A DNA stretch of 64,000 nucleotides from Pomacea canaliculata (taxonomy: Eukaryota; Mollusca; Gastropoda; Architaenioglossa; Ampullariidae): assembly GCF_003073045.1 (NCBI RefSeq), contig NC_037590.1:31125327-31189326 (forward strand), in the 5' to 3' direction. This document shows positions 1 to 12,653 of the stretch, one piece after another. The position numbers and the translations under genes were made by a program. The stretch's first letter is position 1; each line of letters begins with the position of its first letter. The notes below the pieces were generated by a model that saw nothing but the letters and a program-made list of their open reading frames with translations, did not search any database and had not been told where the DNA came from.

Positions 1-444
1 AGTTTTTCGCTGGCACCCGTAAAACTTAATGAAATCGATCTCCGACATTGTTGTTGGAGTTTTACGCTTTGTCAGCAAGTAAGGATATAATATATATATA
101 TACCACAGCAGGAAATCATTATAATAAAATGTAAAAGACCGCTCGTTAAGTCCTTGTCCAATATCTTTGCTGCAAGTGAACCCTGATTACCACACGCTTG
201 TGTATTGTGGTGATTGTTTTATTGAGCACGTGACAAAGGGAACATTACTGAACTTTGGTTTTATTGTCTGTACGGTCCTTCTTTTGCAGACTTCGATCCG
301 CGCGACACAGGCAACCGACTAGAAGCATTATTGTCTGTCTGTATCGTGTCCTCGTGTGTGTCCTGTCTGCCCCATTCTAGACTTTCTTGCTGTTTCACAT
401 ACAAAATACCTAATTATTATTCAAGTAATACAAATTGATATTGG
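1..444. other. Left flank, no gene seen
   Basis: No exon of the three-finger family and no other recognisable gene is visible here. A short TATATA tract lies near position 90. The stretch ends where the first large duplicated unit begins. Confidence 0.5.
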
Positions 445-3271
445 AGTGTGTCTAGCAAGATAGGAAGGACCCGGGTACAAAGCAGTGAAAACAAAATTAT
501 ATTTTAAGATTGCAATTACCTGTTCTTCATATAGTTTTCGACTCTGCACCCTCACACTCTCACACACAAACAAACACTCGCCCGTACAGAATCTTACAAA
601 CTCGGTAAGGTATCAGAAAGTCCTAGAACTACAATCTCTCTTTTGTTTCCTCAGCTGACGGGAAAAGTCATAGAATGCATGTAGAAGAATGCATGTAGCT
701 TTAACATAAACATACTAAACTGTGCAAAATGTGAACGTAGACCAGGGGTGGGGTACCCTTTTTCTGCCAAGGACAATGTAATTACTGAAAGCCTGATCTA
801 CACCTGATTTCAAACCTAACCGCCATCGCATGTAAATTGTCGTCCACACTTTGTTTTATTGTGCAGATGATATACGTTTTAAAACAGACTGCCTCTCATC
901 TTTTAAACCTTCATTTAGTTTTTGTCAGTCTCATTAGTACAAGCAAAACCTGATCGTAATACACAAATGAACTGTCCTCCACAGATTGTTTTATTGTTCA
1001 GATGATATACACACTGCTTGCCGCATCTCTCGTCGTGCTGGAATTAGAGACGATGTTGGGGTGTGATTCGCTGTGAAGCAGCAAGGATTTTATTTTAATA
1101 AACAGAAAAAAAACATAATCATGGCTATAAGGTGATAACTCTTAAATCAGACGACGAATTCGAGTGGTGTAGATTCAAACCACGCTCTGAATGCGTTGAT
1201 CGTTTATGAACTTGACTACCATTTAATAATTATACACACTTAGTTGGTCTAATTAACCAACTACTTTGAGGATTGCGCTTACAGATGTCCGAAAACATTT
1301 ATAAAATTAGCCGCAAATTAATTAATAAGACTGGTGAATTAATAAGACTACTACCATAAACACATTTGAAATATTTATAAATAAATTGAACCAAAGGAAA
1401 TAGGCGTTTCCAAATTTTTTCTTAACCAAACCAATAGAAGGTAATGGAGGGTTACCATAACTGAAAAAAAGATCTAAACCTCTTGAAAAACTCCAATGAA
1501 CTGTAAAGACAGTGGCAAACTATAGAATGGCTCGATGAACAATAGTAAGAAAACAATAACGATATGAAGGTCACATAAATAATGTAAAGTACAAACAAAT
1601 ACAGTGTCAAAAATCAAAAAGAAGAAATACGCCAACATAAGGAGATCTGGCAACATTATAGGATTGCGGACTTGGCAGGCTTCCTGAACAGTTAAAGCAA
1701 GAGAAAACAACAGAAAAAGAGGGACCCAGCAACAGTAAACAACATCTGACAGAGTAGCGACCCCCTTCCTCTGCCTATTCTAACCACCTTCATCCTCTTT
1801 CCTCCACTCTCCACTCCTCCATTTTTGCTCTAATCCCTTTCACTCCCCTATCAGTCCAGTAACCTTTGGTTGGAAGCTCTTTTTTCTTGAAAAGCAACAC
1901 AAGCTCTCATCACACTTCCCTCCCCAGTATAACAGTATCCTCTCTTCACGCTAGCGTGCATACTGGTGGGGGGAATATGGGTGGACATTGAAGGAAACCA
2001 GCAAAGATATTGCAGATCATCTGAAGGTAAAAGCACGCTCCTTCCAAGTCCACCAGCAAGGACATCCCAAATTTCCAAATTTGCAAAGGGACGAATATAA
2101 CGCTAAATACATGTCCGCTTTTGTGGACGCTATTTTTAGGATGGAAACGCATCTGTAGATGATGACTAGTTAAACAAATTAATTATAGTGTAGATATGGT
2201 GAGGATAATTTGTTTTGGATTTTTCTTTTTAATATGGTCAGCCCTAGTCTCTAGAGAAGCGTATTTGAACGTTCAAGGAGCTAGAATCTATTAAAATCTA
2301 GTTCAGTTATAAATAATTTCAACGTATGTGTGTCCGTTCGCGTGTTTAACTGACAGATAATTTGTAAGTAAAACTAACGGCAAAGTTGACTTAGCTTTCG
2401 AGAAAAGTGATTAAAAAGGTCTGGTCCGCAGGCCATATCAGAACTCCGAAATGATTTGGTCTGGCGTTGCCAAGGCAACCACAGGTGAAATACGAAATTC
2501 AATAAATTTAGGAGATTTATTTTTCTGTAAAATTATTGACTATTATGTGCATATGCCCAAAGTCTAGGACGAAATAGCCATATCGTTATGGTCTGAACCT
2601 TTAAATACATCAATGTTCATGACCGTGCTGTAAGCCACCTGCACAATAAAACTGTTATTTATGGCAAATAGTCATCGCCATGCACATTTGAATTGTCGTC
2701 CACCGCAGACTGTTTTACTGTGCAGATGGTATAAAGAGCGGTCATGAACTTTGTCTTATTGTTCACGCGCACACCATCTACAGACGGCGCCACCATCGGG
2801 CACTTGACAGCTGCAGTGACTCAGGGTCCGTCAGTGCCAGGCACACTGGGAGTGTACACGTGGCAGCTAGAGGAGAACACTTTGACCCACCTAACCTGGA
2901 AGCACGACTTTCTGTTTGATCCTGCAGTGTAGTTTCAGAAAAGGTCTTACCTCCATCAGCCCCAAGCTTTGAAGTTCTCATATGGGATGCTTGTATTGTG
3001 CCTCCCTTTATCGAAAAATATTTCTCCCGTCACATTTTTCAAGTTCGTATTTTATCTTTTCTCTTCAGTTTTTAGAAACAGGAAAAGGGTAAAGCTCACA
3101 GACACAAAAGGAGGTGAGACATTAAAAGCAGATGGGGACTTACAGAGCACCGAAAGTCTCCCCTCCCACCACACTCACACCGTACCCAAAATTCTTCCTA
3201 TTCGAAAGCACACTTCTATTGCAAATACAAGACAATCAGCCCCCTTCCATAATATCTCCCTCTTCACACTG
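445..3271. repeat. Upstream flank of unit A1 (first copy of a recent tandem duplication)
   Basis: This flank is repeated almost base for base about 7.58 kb downstream, from about 8011 onward. The two copies differ by only scattered substitutions and small indels, which points to a recent duplication or gene conversion. It contains a decayed promoter-like segment around 1915-2075. It also contains a 62-codon open frame at 2744-2932 that recurs at 10328, 18401, 53503 and, broken, at 61226. A T-rich open frame on the minus strand (1474-1710) is identical in both copies but looks like low-complexity sequence. I see no convincing gene. Confidence 0.75.
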
Positions 3272-3300
3272 TCATGTGACATGGTGTAAAAGATATAAAA
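3272..3300 (+). promoter_or_regulatory. Core promoter of TFP1 (TCATGTGA box plus TATAAAA)
   Basis: TCATGTGA at 3272-3279 is followed after 14 bases by TATAAAA at 3294-3300, 188 bases upstream of the start codon. The same pair with the same spacing precedes TFP2 to TFP7. The 5' untranslated region between TATA box and ATG is also highly conserved among copies. Confidence 0.75.
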
Positions 3301-3481
3301 GGCAGGCGACCAGTAAGGATATTGTTAATTCACCTTTAGGTGGAACCACCGGATCAACCAGCTAGGACACAGATCAGCGACTGGTTGCCTACAACACGCC
3401 CCGAGTAGTCTCACCATTGCAGTCACCACTTTCACCTGAGGAAAGACAAGAGGCCGCGAGTTCTTACTCCACAAGACCAAC

Positions 3482-4587
3482 ATGACAACAACACATCAGT
3501 TAATGGCCGCCGCCTTCTACCTGTGCAATCTTTTGTTTCTCTACCACGTCGACCCCGGTAGGTTTACTTCACCTGACTTTTTCTTTTTGTTTTTACTCAT
3601 CTATTATTTTCTGTTTGTAAAACATTGTTGTGCTTTGTGACATTACAGCGTTAAGTAATCTTAGTTGATCGGTAACAATTATGCAGTCAATAAGAGTTAA
3701 ACAACTCTAAAGCTAAACTTAATTTGTCTTTAAGAAAGTAGACCTCTACTGACACTATTGATTGTTATCTGGGGCACTTTCTTTAAAAACCATTTAATGT
3801 ATCATTGCCCGTCGTCCGATGTTATGTTACTCAGGGAATGTGAAGATCCAGTATTAACACATTTCCGGAGAATAGAAAAGATTTGATCACAGAAGCAAGA
3901 CTGAAGTGCTTTATGTTGCAGTCAACAGCTTAATATGCAAGAATTGTGAACAAACTGATCCCAACTGCAACTCCGGAGAAGTGGCAGATGCCGAGTGTGA
4001 GCCCTCGATGCCTTACTGCATAACTATTAAAGGTACTTTTTCAGATGGTAAGCAAACATTTGTTTTTTCCTTTTGTCTGTGCGTCCATGAGCCTCTCTAG
4101 TGCACTACTACACTGTTGTATTATTGTCATTGTGTTCTGTTTGCATTCCTTACCTCTCTGTAGTCATGGGCGCAAGCCTTCACTACATTCCATTGTTCTC
4201 TCTCTCTCTCGTTCTGTTATGTACAGGTGATAAGAGGATTTTCGATATAAATATGTGGGGAGTCGTTTATTGCATCAAATTTAATACAGATGTTAGCATA
4301 TTCTAAAATAAAGACACATTTATAGGTGAGGGTTGATATATTAACAAGCAGATGAAGATGTATGGGTAGATATGTAGATGGATGAGTGGAAGGATAGATA
4401 ACATTACTCTATTTATTCCTTACCTCTGCTAAAGCATGGCCATTTTTGCTCAGGACGTATCATAGTCCATCGTTCCTGCAGCAACGAGTCATTTCGTACG
4501 TGTAAAACAATGTTGTTCTCAGTACTGACGTTGTGCCCTATGACCTGCCAAACGGACCGCTGTAACAACAAAGAAAACGATCCATGA
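3482..4587 (+). CDS. TFP1: secreted three-finger (Ly6/uPAR-like) protein, subfamily A
   Basis: Three exons are read at 3482-3557, 3922-4047 and 4454-4587, all joined in phase 1 by GT-AG introns of 364 and 406 bases. They encode 111 residues. Exon 1 is a hydrophobic signal peptide beginning MTTTHQLMAAAF. The mature part has ten cysteines. Their spacing is CxxC, x6, C, x9, C, x6, C, x17, C, x7, C, x10, C, x3, C, x4, CN. This is the LU-domain pattern, ending in TDRCNN; the family usually has the eighth and ninth cysteines adjacent, whereas here three residues separate them. The protein ends eight residues after the last cysteine with no hydrophobic GPI-anchor tail, so it is predicted to be secreted. 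The start is fixed by the leader shared with its paralogues. Its ligand and biological role are unknown. Confidence 0.85.
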
Positions 4588-5640
4588 GAAAATGAGTTAA
4601 GCTGACATTCCTGCCATTGAAGGCTTTAGAAAAGTTTTTGTCGGTTTCTCTTAAATACATGGCGACATCTGACATGAAACTGTGTAAATTTTGTCCAGAA
4701 AACTGAAGAAAAACAGTTGTAAATCTCAGTTGTTTCACTGTTGTTTCTTTGTTGTGCGAACAAATGTAGAAATTGATGTGATTGTGTGATAATTCTACAT
4801 CTTATTTAGAAACAGTTAAAGGGTAACCCTTAGTGCAACATTATCTTTCTCCTTCTCTTTAACATAAGAAAGATTTGATCTTAAGGTCTGTCCAAAGTTG
4901 AAAGCCTCGTTGTGTGCAGATGATTTCGCTCTCTTCATCCGAAGCATCTTCCTACCTTGTATCGAATGTCATTTTCAGAAGTGCATTAACGGTGTGCAAA
5001 AGGGGACCAGACGGCTTCAGCTTTTCTTTTTTTCCCTCTCTCTAAACAATTTGGGACGCAACACGCGGGTGCAGACACCTACCCGTTATATCATGTTTAC
5101 ACCTTTTAGCCTCTCGTGGCAGTCTGATAATCTTCCTCACAAATATAATTTTAAAAAGAAAGGTTGTGGTCGCGGACTCAAGGGGTTTAGAAATCACGCT
5201 GGTATAGATGAAAGCAATGCACACTTGTAGTAAAAATAACATTGAGAGGGTGGCAATACCACCTGCAGGTTATTTTAACAAAGTTGGGGTAGACCAGGGT
5301 TGGGAAACGTGTGGCCCTTGGTCAGTCGCAGATCTAAGTACATCTATATGTTTTTATGACAACACAAATTGATAAAAATTTGTATTTTTTACTATTAAGT
5401 AAGTAAAAATACTAATGTAATTTTTGTTTGACATTCGGAAAGTTCGTATCGTAATAGACAGGACAGGCACAGAGTATATGTCTGAGCACACTCGTATTCT
5501 TCTCGTCGCTGCCCGCGGCCTCTATGGGCGATTTTGGAGAATTAAACATGCATGTGACCTGCTGACCCCGCCAAGAGTAGACCACTTGATAATACACATT
5601 GATATTGTTGTCAGAATGTAACTAGATATACTGAATTTCA
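4588..5640. repeat. 3' flank of unit A1
   Basis: This is the downstream region of TFP1. It is shared with 13980-14990 (after TFP2) and partly with 20810-21165 (after TFP3). The piece at about 4860-5090 also resembles sequence upstream of TFP3, TFP9 and TFP10 (for example 53880-54090). A hAT-like motif (CCAGGGTTGGGAAACG) occurs near 5294, but a matching second end was not found. I see no gene. Confidence 0.65.
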
Positions 5641-8010
5641 AATTCCACCTGCCGCTGTCTTTGGAGGACCCAAGCAAATGATCTCGCGGGGCTTATAGGA
5701 CATTCCCACCCATGCTCTATGGAGTAAGATGCTCATTTGCGACAGCTGTGTCGACTGTGTCTGTGTCACATGGGGATCGAGCTAGAGGCGTATTAGCAGC
5801 CAGCCAGCGATAGACGTTGTGCACCCGATGCCTGGAGCGTCGTCAGTTCACATGACATTTACACGTATTAAAAATGAAGCGTACAATCACTGATGATTAA
5901 TTTATCGATACATTACCAACTCACATGTTAAATGGACTTCTGCTATCGACTCATGGCTGAGGGAGAAATCGCTTTACGGGCTCCTCTGCGCCTACCGCCC
6001 AGGGACAGTGCACTGCTGTAACCAGTGTAGTGTCTTAGTTTGTAACCCTGTGCATAAATGAAAGAAAAGATATAAGGGAGGCAACACTGGAACCTTTAGG
6101 ACTTGTTTCTCCATTGATTACTTCCCTTTAAAGGCAGAAAAAGTCAACCAATTAGGTATTTTCTCGTGTTAAAACCACGCGACGGTTTGTTTACTTGAGC
6201 GTCATATTGACATTCGCTGCCGGCTACTCGATTCAACGTAAATTTGTAGTCAAACAACGGAAAATGAGAAGAAAACAGTAAGTAATATTTACATTCTAAT
6301 GTCTATTGTAATAAAATATGATCTTGTTTGGTACTTTCCCTCTTTTTCTGTTGTTGTATCTTACTCTTGGTGTTCAGGGAGCCTGCCAATCCGCCGTTCT
6401 GTACCGTTGTCAGATTACTTATGTTTCCGTATTCCTTTGTTGTTTCTTTTATGTTTTATTTGTCACATACATTCAAATAAAGGCGCGTGTACACACGCAA
6501 AGAAATTTACTCTGTTGGAGATGCAAATGCAATCTTGTGTCGATCGGTAGCTTTAGTGCAGAATTGCAGGTTGTTTTATTTTGCAGTTGATTTACCCTTT
6601 AAATTTGTTTTTCTTTGTTTTTTGGTTTTTTTTTTTCTTTTTTGTCTCCTCTCGTTTAGTTATTGTCTGTTTATTTCACTGTAGGGGAAGCTTGATCGCC
6701 ATTCAAAAATAAATTGTCATCTTCTGCTTGTTATCTATATATATATACAGAGGCAATACACTTTTTCTTCTCATTCGGACATTTCGTCCCAATTATCGAG
6801 ACAAGCGTCACAAGCATCCCAAGACAAGCATACCTGTTTCTTCCCCTCATCTCTGTAAAATTCGAATCAGATTTTTTCTTAAAAAAAAATAATTGCATTT
6901 CTCTTTCAAACATATCAACAAACTATACACCAGAAAATTGAAAACCTTGCCGGTCATACATTGTGTAGAGGATTTTTTTTTTTAAAGTGACGGACATTTT
7001 CAGTAGCCAATAGAGCAGACCTGGGCAAACGCCGGCCCGCGGGCCGGATCCGGCCCGCCTCCTGTCTCTGACCGGCCCGCCCGCTGGCCGCCCACCAGTA
7101 AATATACTATATATACAGTATTGGGTAAAACTGAGTTAACTATATTAGTCCGGCCCTCTAGAATCATCCCAGTTTCTCATCCGGCCCTCTAGAACCATTC
7201 CAGTTTCTCATCCGGCCCCTTGGGAAAATTAATTGCCCACCCCTGCAATAGAGGGTTCAAATGCTGCAGATGCGAGAATTATTTTGCATGGGAAGCAACT
7301 ACGGTATTTACTTAAAAGCAAACATTTTGGATACCGTCCCTTGAGAATACTTCATATTCAGTTTTAGCAGGTATTGGTATTTAGAACGATTCTTGAAACT
7401 GTCTCTACTACAGATAAGTTTTGAAATACCAAGCGAAAAAATAGTGACAGGGAATTTAGTGCACTTTTAAAGAAACTTTCTTTTCTGTGGTTTTGAACTG
7501 TCTCTTCTTTAGATAAAATTTAAAACATAGGAACTAATCAGGACTATTGACAATTATTGGAAACAAACTAACTTTGAGATTGACAGCTGACTGTGTTGTA
7601 GCAACAGAAAACACAAAAGAACTACTACTTAACTTTAACATTTAACATGAGTAAACACACATTTGTGACCCTCCACGACCAACTGAGTCTTAAGTCCCTC
7701 GTGTGCTGCTCAAGGACTTCAGTGGGTGATGAGGTTGGGTTTGAGGCTGTCTATGTAGCTTGTTCGTCGTCAAATTGTGTGCTTACTCTAAATAAAACCT
7801 CTTCATTAGCAACTGCTTCGGTAGCAACTGTTAGACATTAGACGACATGTCCAGCTGGTCTATTTAGCGATCTGAGCAGTGAATGGTGGGATTACAGACA
7901 GGCCTGATGACTACTCTGTCGGTAATCTTATCATGGTTAAACTGCTTGACGTGTCTAGTGTGGATGGTCAAGATGTCATTGGCGTACGGTGTAATTCAGA
8001 AAACTATTGA
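5641..8010. other. Spacer between units A1 and A2
   Basis: This single-copy-looking sequence separates the first two units. It contains T-rich open frames near 6300-6680 that I do not regard as genes, and the hAT element listed at 7016-7245. The parts at about 6775-7015 and 7254-7430 match 32690-33070 and 39000-39290, so they belong to the wider duplicated flank. A motif near 7663 (TGACCCTCCACGAC) recurs in similar form near 61693. Confidence 0.5.
7016..7245. mobile_element. Non-autonomous hAT-type element (MITE), 230 bp
   Basis: The ends CAGACCTGGGCAA and, read inward from the right, CAGGGGTGGGCAA form imperfect terminal inverted repeats typical of hAT elements. The 8-bp direct repeat CAATAGAG flanks it at 7008-7015 and 7246-7253. 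The related flank near 39121 reads straight through the uninterrupted target, so the insertion is directly supported. The interior is rich in CCGGCCC motifs and carries no transposase. Confidence 0.85.
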
Positions 8011-10866
8011 AGTGTGTCTAGCAAGATAGGAAGAACCCGGGTACAAAGCAGTGAAAAAAATTATCTATTATGATTGCGATTACCTAATCTTGATATAATT
8101 TTCGTAACTGAGTTTTTCTCTTGTTGTGTGCACCCTCACACTCTCACACACAAACACACACTCGCCCGTACAGAATTTTACAAACTCCGTATGGCATCAG
8201 AAAGTCCTAGAACTACAATCTCTCTTTTATTTCCTCACCTGACGGGAAAAGTCATAAAATGCATGTAGAAGAATGCATGTATCTTTAACACAAACATACT
8301 AAACTGTGCAAAATGTGAGCTTAGACCAGGGGTGGGGTACCCTTTTTCTGCCAAGGACCATGTAATTACTGAAAGCCTGTTCTACACCTGATTTCAAACC
8401 TAACCGCCATCGCATGTAAATTGTCGTCAACACTTTGTTTTATTGTGCAGATGATATATGTTTTAAAACAGACTGCCTCTCATCTTTTAAACCTTCATTT
8501 AGTTTTTGTCCAGTCTCATTAGTACAAGCAAAACCTGATCGTAATACACAAATAAACTGTCCTCCACAGATTGTTTTATTGTTCAGATGATATACACACT
8601 GCTTGCCGCATCTCTCGTCGTGCTGGAATTAGAGACGATGTTGGGGTGTGATTCGCTGTGAAGCAGCAAGGATTTTATTTTAATAAACAGAAAAAAACAT
8701 AATCATGGCTATAAGGTGATAACTCTTAAATCAGACGACGAATTCGAGTGTGTAGATTCAAACCACGCTCTGAATGCGTTGATCGTTTATGAACTTGACT
8801 ACCATTTAATAATTATACACACTTAGTTGTCTAATTAACCAACTACTTTGAGGATTGCGCTTACAGATGTCCGAAAACATTTATAAAATTAGCCGCAAAT
8901 TAATTAATAAGACTGGTGAATTAATAAGACTACTACCATAAACACATTTGAAATATTTTATAAATAAATTGAACCAAAGGAAATAGGCGTTTCCAAATTT
9001 TTTCTTAACCAAACCAATAGAAGGTAATGGAGGGTTACCATAACTGAAAAAAAGATCTAAACCTCTTGAAAAACTCCAATGAACTGCAAAGACAGTGGCA
9101 AACTATAGAATGGCTCGATGAACAATAGTAAGAAAACAATAACGATATGAAGGTCACATAAATAATGTAAAGTACAAACAAATACAGTGTCAAAAATCAA
9201 AAAGAAGAAATATGCCAACATAAGGAGATCTGGCAACATTATAGGATTGCGGACTTGGCAGGCTTCCTGAACAGTTAAAGCAAGAGAAAACAACAGAAAA
9301 AGAGGGACCCAGCAACAGTAAACAACATCTGACAGAGTAGCGACCCCCTTCCTCTGCCTATTCTAACCACCTTCATCCTCTTTCCTCCACTCTCCACTCC
9401 TCCATTTTTGCTCTAATCCCTTTCACTCCCCTATCAGTCCAGTAACCTTTGGTTGGAAGCTCTTTTTTCTTGAAAAGCAACACAAGCTCTCATCACACTT
9501 CCCTCCCCAGTATAACAGTATCCTCTCTTCACGCTAGCGTGCATACTGGTGGGGGGAATATGGGTGGACATTGAAGGAAACCAGCAAAGATATTGCAGAT
9601 CATCTTTAGGTGTAAGAACGCTCCTTCCAAGTCCACCAGCAAGGACATCCCAAATTTCCAAATTTGCAAAGGGACGAATATAACGCTAAATACATGTCCG
9701 CTTTTGTGGACGCTATTTTTAGGATGGAAACGCATCTGTAGATGATGACTAGTTAAACAAATTAATTATAGTGTAGATATGGTGAGGATAATTTGTTTTG
9801 GATTTTTCTTTTTAATATGGTCAGCCCTAGTCTCTAGAGAAGCGTATTTGAACGTTCAAGGAGCTAGAATCTATTAAAATCTAGTTCAGTTATAAATAAG
9901 TTTCAACGTATGTGTGTCCGTTCGCGTGTTTAACTGACAGATAATTTGTAAGTAAAACTAACGGCAAAGTTGACTTAGCTTTCGAGAAAAGTGATTAAAA
10001 AGGTCTGGTCCGCGGTTCCTATAAGACCTTCGAAAAGATTTGGTCTGGCGTTGTCAAGGCAACCACAGGTGGAATACGAAATTAATTTAATTTAGGAGAT
10101 TTATTTCTCTGTAAAATTATTGACTATTATGTGCATATGCCCAAAGTCTTGGACGAAATAGCCATATCGTTATGGTCTGAACCTTTAAATACATCAATGT
10201 TAATGACCGTGCTGTAAGCCACCTGCACAATAAAACTGTTATTACTGACAAATAGTCATCGCCATGCGCATTTGAATTGTCGTCCACCGCAGACTGTTTT
10301 ACTGTGCAGATGGTATAAAGAGCGGTCATGAACTTTGTCTTATTGTTCACGCGCACACCATCTACAGACGGCGAAACCATCGGGCACGTGACAGCTGCAG
10401 TGACTCAGGGTCCGTCAATGCCAAGCACACTGGGAGTGTACACGTGGCAGCTAGAGGAGAGCACTTTGACCCACCTCACATGGAAGCACGACTTTCTGTT
10501 TGATCCTGCAGTGTAGCTTCAGAAAAGGTCTTACCTCCATCAGCCCCACGCTTTGAAGTTCTCATATGGGATGCTTGTATTGTGCCTCCCTTTATCGAAA
10601 AATATTTCTCCCGTCACATTTTTCAAGTTCGTATTTTATCTTTTCTCTTCAGTTTTTAGAAACAGGAAAAGGGTAAAGCTCACAGACACTAAAGGAGGTG
10701 AGACATTAAAAGAAGATGGGGACTTACAGAGCACCCAAAGTATCCCCTCCCACCACACTCACACCGTACCCAAAATTCTTCCTATTCTCGCCCCCCTCTC
10801 CCACTCCATCATCTTCCACTCTCTCAGTTCCCCTCACCTTCCCATTCCAACCACAGTTCGAAATCG
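8011..10866. repeat. Upstream flank of unit A2 (second copy of the tandem duplication)
   Basis: This is the near-identical copy of 445-3200. The minus-strand 78-codon frame at 9057-9293 is unchanged from 1474-1710, showing how recent the duplication or conversion is. The 62-codon frame at 10328-10516 carries five replacement changes against two silent ones relative to 2744-2932, which does not look like a protein under constraint. The copy runs until an insertion that starts at about 10867. Confidence 0.75.
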
Positions 10867-12389
10867 GGAAGGGACAGGCGGCTTGTCATCAAAATCGAGC
10901 AATTCGGAATAGCATCTATACAAGGTACTGGAAAATGCTAGAATTCGTAGGACTCTGGAGGGACAGGAGATACCTGGATAGAAAAATCGGTCTGGCAGAA
11001 GGTGAATGGGTGCTGTGCCACAGGCGTGAAGTGATGCCCACTTGCGTCGTGCAAAAAGTACGAACACTGTACCCAAACCCAGATGCAGTGCCGTATGTCG
11101 TTCACCAATGGGAATAAAAAAAAAAACCTAAACAAGACGAATAAAAACTAAGTTTAAAAATGCCATTGCCTTTTGATTTGGGTTGTTTGCCTTTGTCTCC
11201 TTTCCTGTCCTCTGTCTCTTCTCTCAAGGGAGAACATACAAACAAAACCAGGGGTGCTAAACTGGTCCTAACCCTTTTGATTGTACAAGTCTTCTCCGCG
11301 TCCAGTTCTCGGTTTTGTGGACTCCGGAAGACGCAAGCACCGATGACCTCCACCCGGCACAATGGTCGGGTTAGATAAGAAGAGAAAAGACCGTGGGGGC
11401 ACTATGTTGCAGTCGTGAATTGTTGTCCAGGAATGAACTGAAAATATTAAATATTATTATCCCCTCTTATGAGTAAAGAAAGATGTAAGGAAAGACAATA
11501 TGTTCAGATAGAAGCCGTTTCGCCTCACTTTTCTTAGACCCTACATCAAGTACTAGTCGGCTGAGAAAGGCGTTTTATTGCTAAATATAGTTTGCAACTG
11601 AAACTCGTTTAATTTATTTGCACAGTTTCAAACACCTTCGATCCCCCTTCATCTCATGATTTACTAACATTCAGAATCCACTGAATGTCACTGAGCTGAT
11701 GGCGCCACGTCATGCCGAGGTTCGCTTTTCTACCTTGCGCCAGTTTTTTTTAATCCCAACTTGTATACTTCTATCAATGTGGCACCTCTCTTTGATGTTT
11801 CTTACAACTTTAGTTCTCACTAACTTATTAATTGCCAGGTTACGGTCGAGAACTTCCTCTTGAATGATGGCATCTGAGGCATCCATACTTTCATACATCC
11901 TCTCGCACCCACCACCAAGTGCCGCTGGGTGCACACGTCATCCTTTGGTGATGTGCTGAAGATTTAGAACCTTGTGGATCGATACTACCAGAGTAACATC
12001 ATCAGTGTGTTGTGAACAGATAGACGAAAGCATCAAAAATAAAGCTTTAAAATTCAGTTGTCTTTGTGTTTGTGTCATTTCCGCTGTTCATCTCTTTATC
12101 CCTTATTTTCTTTTTATTTGATGGAGAATACATTCAATTGTCGGTCCTAACCCTGACAGTATGTTCAGTTGCAAACCGTTTCACTTCAGCTTTCTAACCG
12201 CCAACACCAAGTACTCGGCTGAGAAAGACGTTTTATGGCTCGGTTTATCGCTTGCGATCTCCATCAAGCCTCGGGGCCAGGGTAGCAATCAGGGAAGACT
12301 GACCGCTGGTACACCACCCCGTGTACTCCTACCTTCCCTCGCACGGGCGAAACCATTTGAAAACACGCCCACTTCGACATCGGCCTTTA
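10867..12389. other. About 1.5-kb insertion unique to unit A2
   Basis: In TFP3 and TFP9 the flank reads from AAATCG through CAGTT straight into AAGTGAAAGC. In unit A2 about 1.5 kb lies between these two points. The insert holds the P2X7-like coding fragment, an A-rich tract right after it, an unrecognised minus-strand frame at 11710-11934, and two diverged copies of a segment near 11500-11600 and 12160-12240. I found no terminal inverted repeats or clear target duplication, so the mechanism is unknown. Confidence 0.55.
10893..11117 (+). pseudogene. Fragment resembling the P2X7-type C-terminal intracellular domain
   Basis: The frame encodes about 74 residues to a stop at 11115-11117. Its end contains HRREVMPTCVV followed by a segment of the form VRTLYPNPDAVPY. 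This resembles the conserved pattern (R-x-V-x-P-S/T-C-V-V, then I/V-R, then P-x-P-x-x-x-Y) that I know from P2X7 intracellular-like domains in many invertebrate proteins. No transmembrane or receptor part is present. The stop is followed by an A-rich run at 11114-11126, which could mark a retrocopy or a captured exon. It lies wholly inside the insertion unique to unit A2. The assignment comes from memory of the family pattern and is tentative. Confidence 0.4.
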
Positions 12390-12459
12390 AGTGAAAGCAC
12401 ACTTCTATTGCAAATACAAGACAATCAGCCTGTTCCATAATATCTCCCTCTTCACACTG

Positions 12460-12488
12460 TCATGTGACATGGTGTGTAAGATATAAAA
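12460..12488 (+). promoter_or_regulatory. Core promoter of TFP2
   Basis: TCATGTGA (12460-12467), 14 bases, then TATAAAA (12482-12488), 172 bases before the start codon. The arrangement is as in the other copies. Confidence 0.75.
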
Positions 12489-12653
12489 GGCAGGCGAACA
12501 GTAAGGATATTTACAATTCACCGGATCAACCAGCAAGGACATAGATCACCGACTAGCTGCCTGCAACACGCCCCGAGTAGTCTCACCATTGCAGTCACCA
12601 CTTTCACCTGAGGAAAGACAAGAGGCCGCGAGTTCTCACTCCACAAGACCAAC

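Noticed and set aside
1474..1710. 78-codon minus-strand frame, identical at 9057-9293
   Set aside because: Identity follows from the recent duplication of the whole flank. The sequence is a T-rich hydrophobic low-complexity translation with no motif.
2744..2932. 62-codon open frame (starts MNFVLLFTRTPS) repeated at 10328, 18401, 53503 and 61226
   Set aside because: Between the first two copies five replacements stand against two silent changes, and the fifth copy is frameshifted. Fragments recur elsewhere in other contexts (31130, 37390, 57480). It behaves as a repeat without coding constraint.
5290..5350. hAT-like end CCAGGGTTGGGAAACG in the A and B 3' flanks (also near 14706 and 38267), and CCAGGGGTGGGG near 744 and 8327
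   Set aside because: No matching second end or target duplication could be found, so they are not called as elements.
6264..6480. Possible small spliced gene: ATG at 6264, GTAAGT donor at 6278, pyrimidine-rich acceptor at 6371-6377
   Set aside because: The spliced frame is only about 40 codons with no recognisable motif, and no promoter or further exon supports it.
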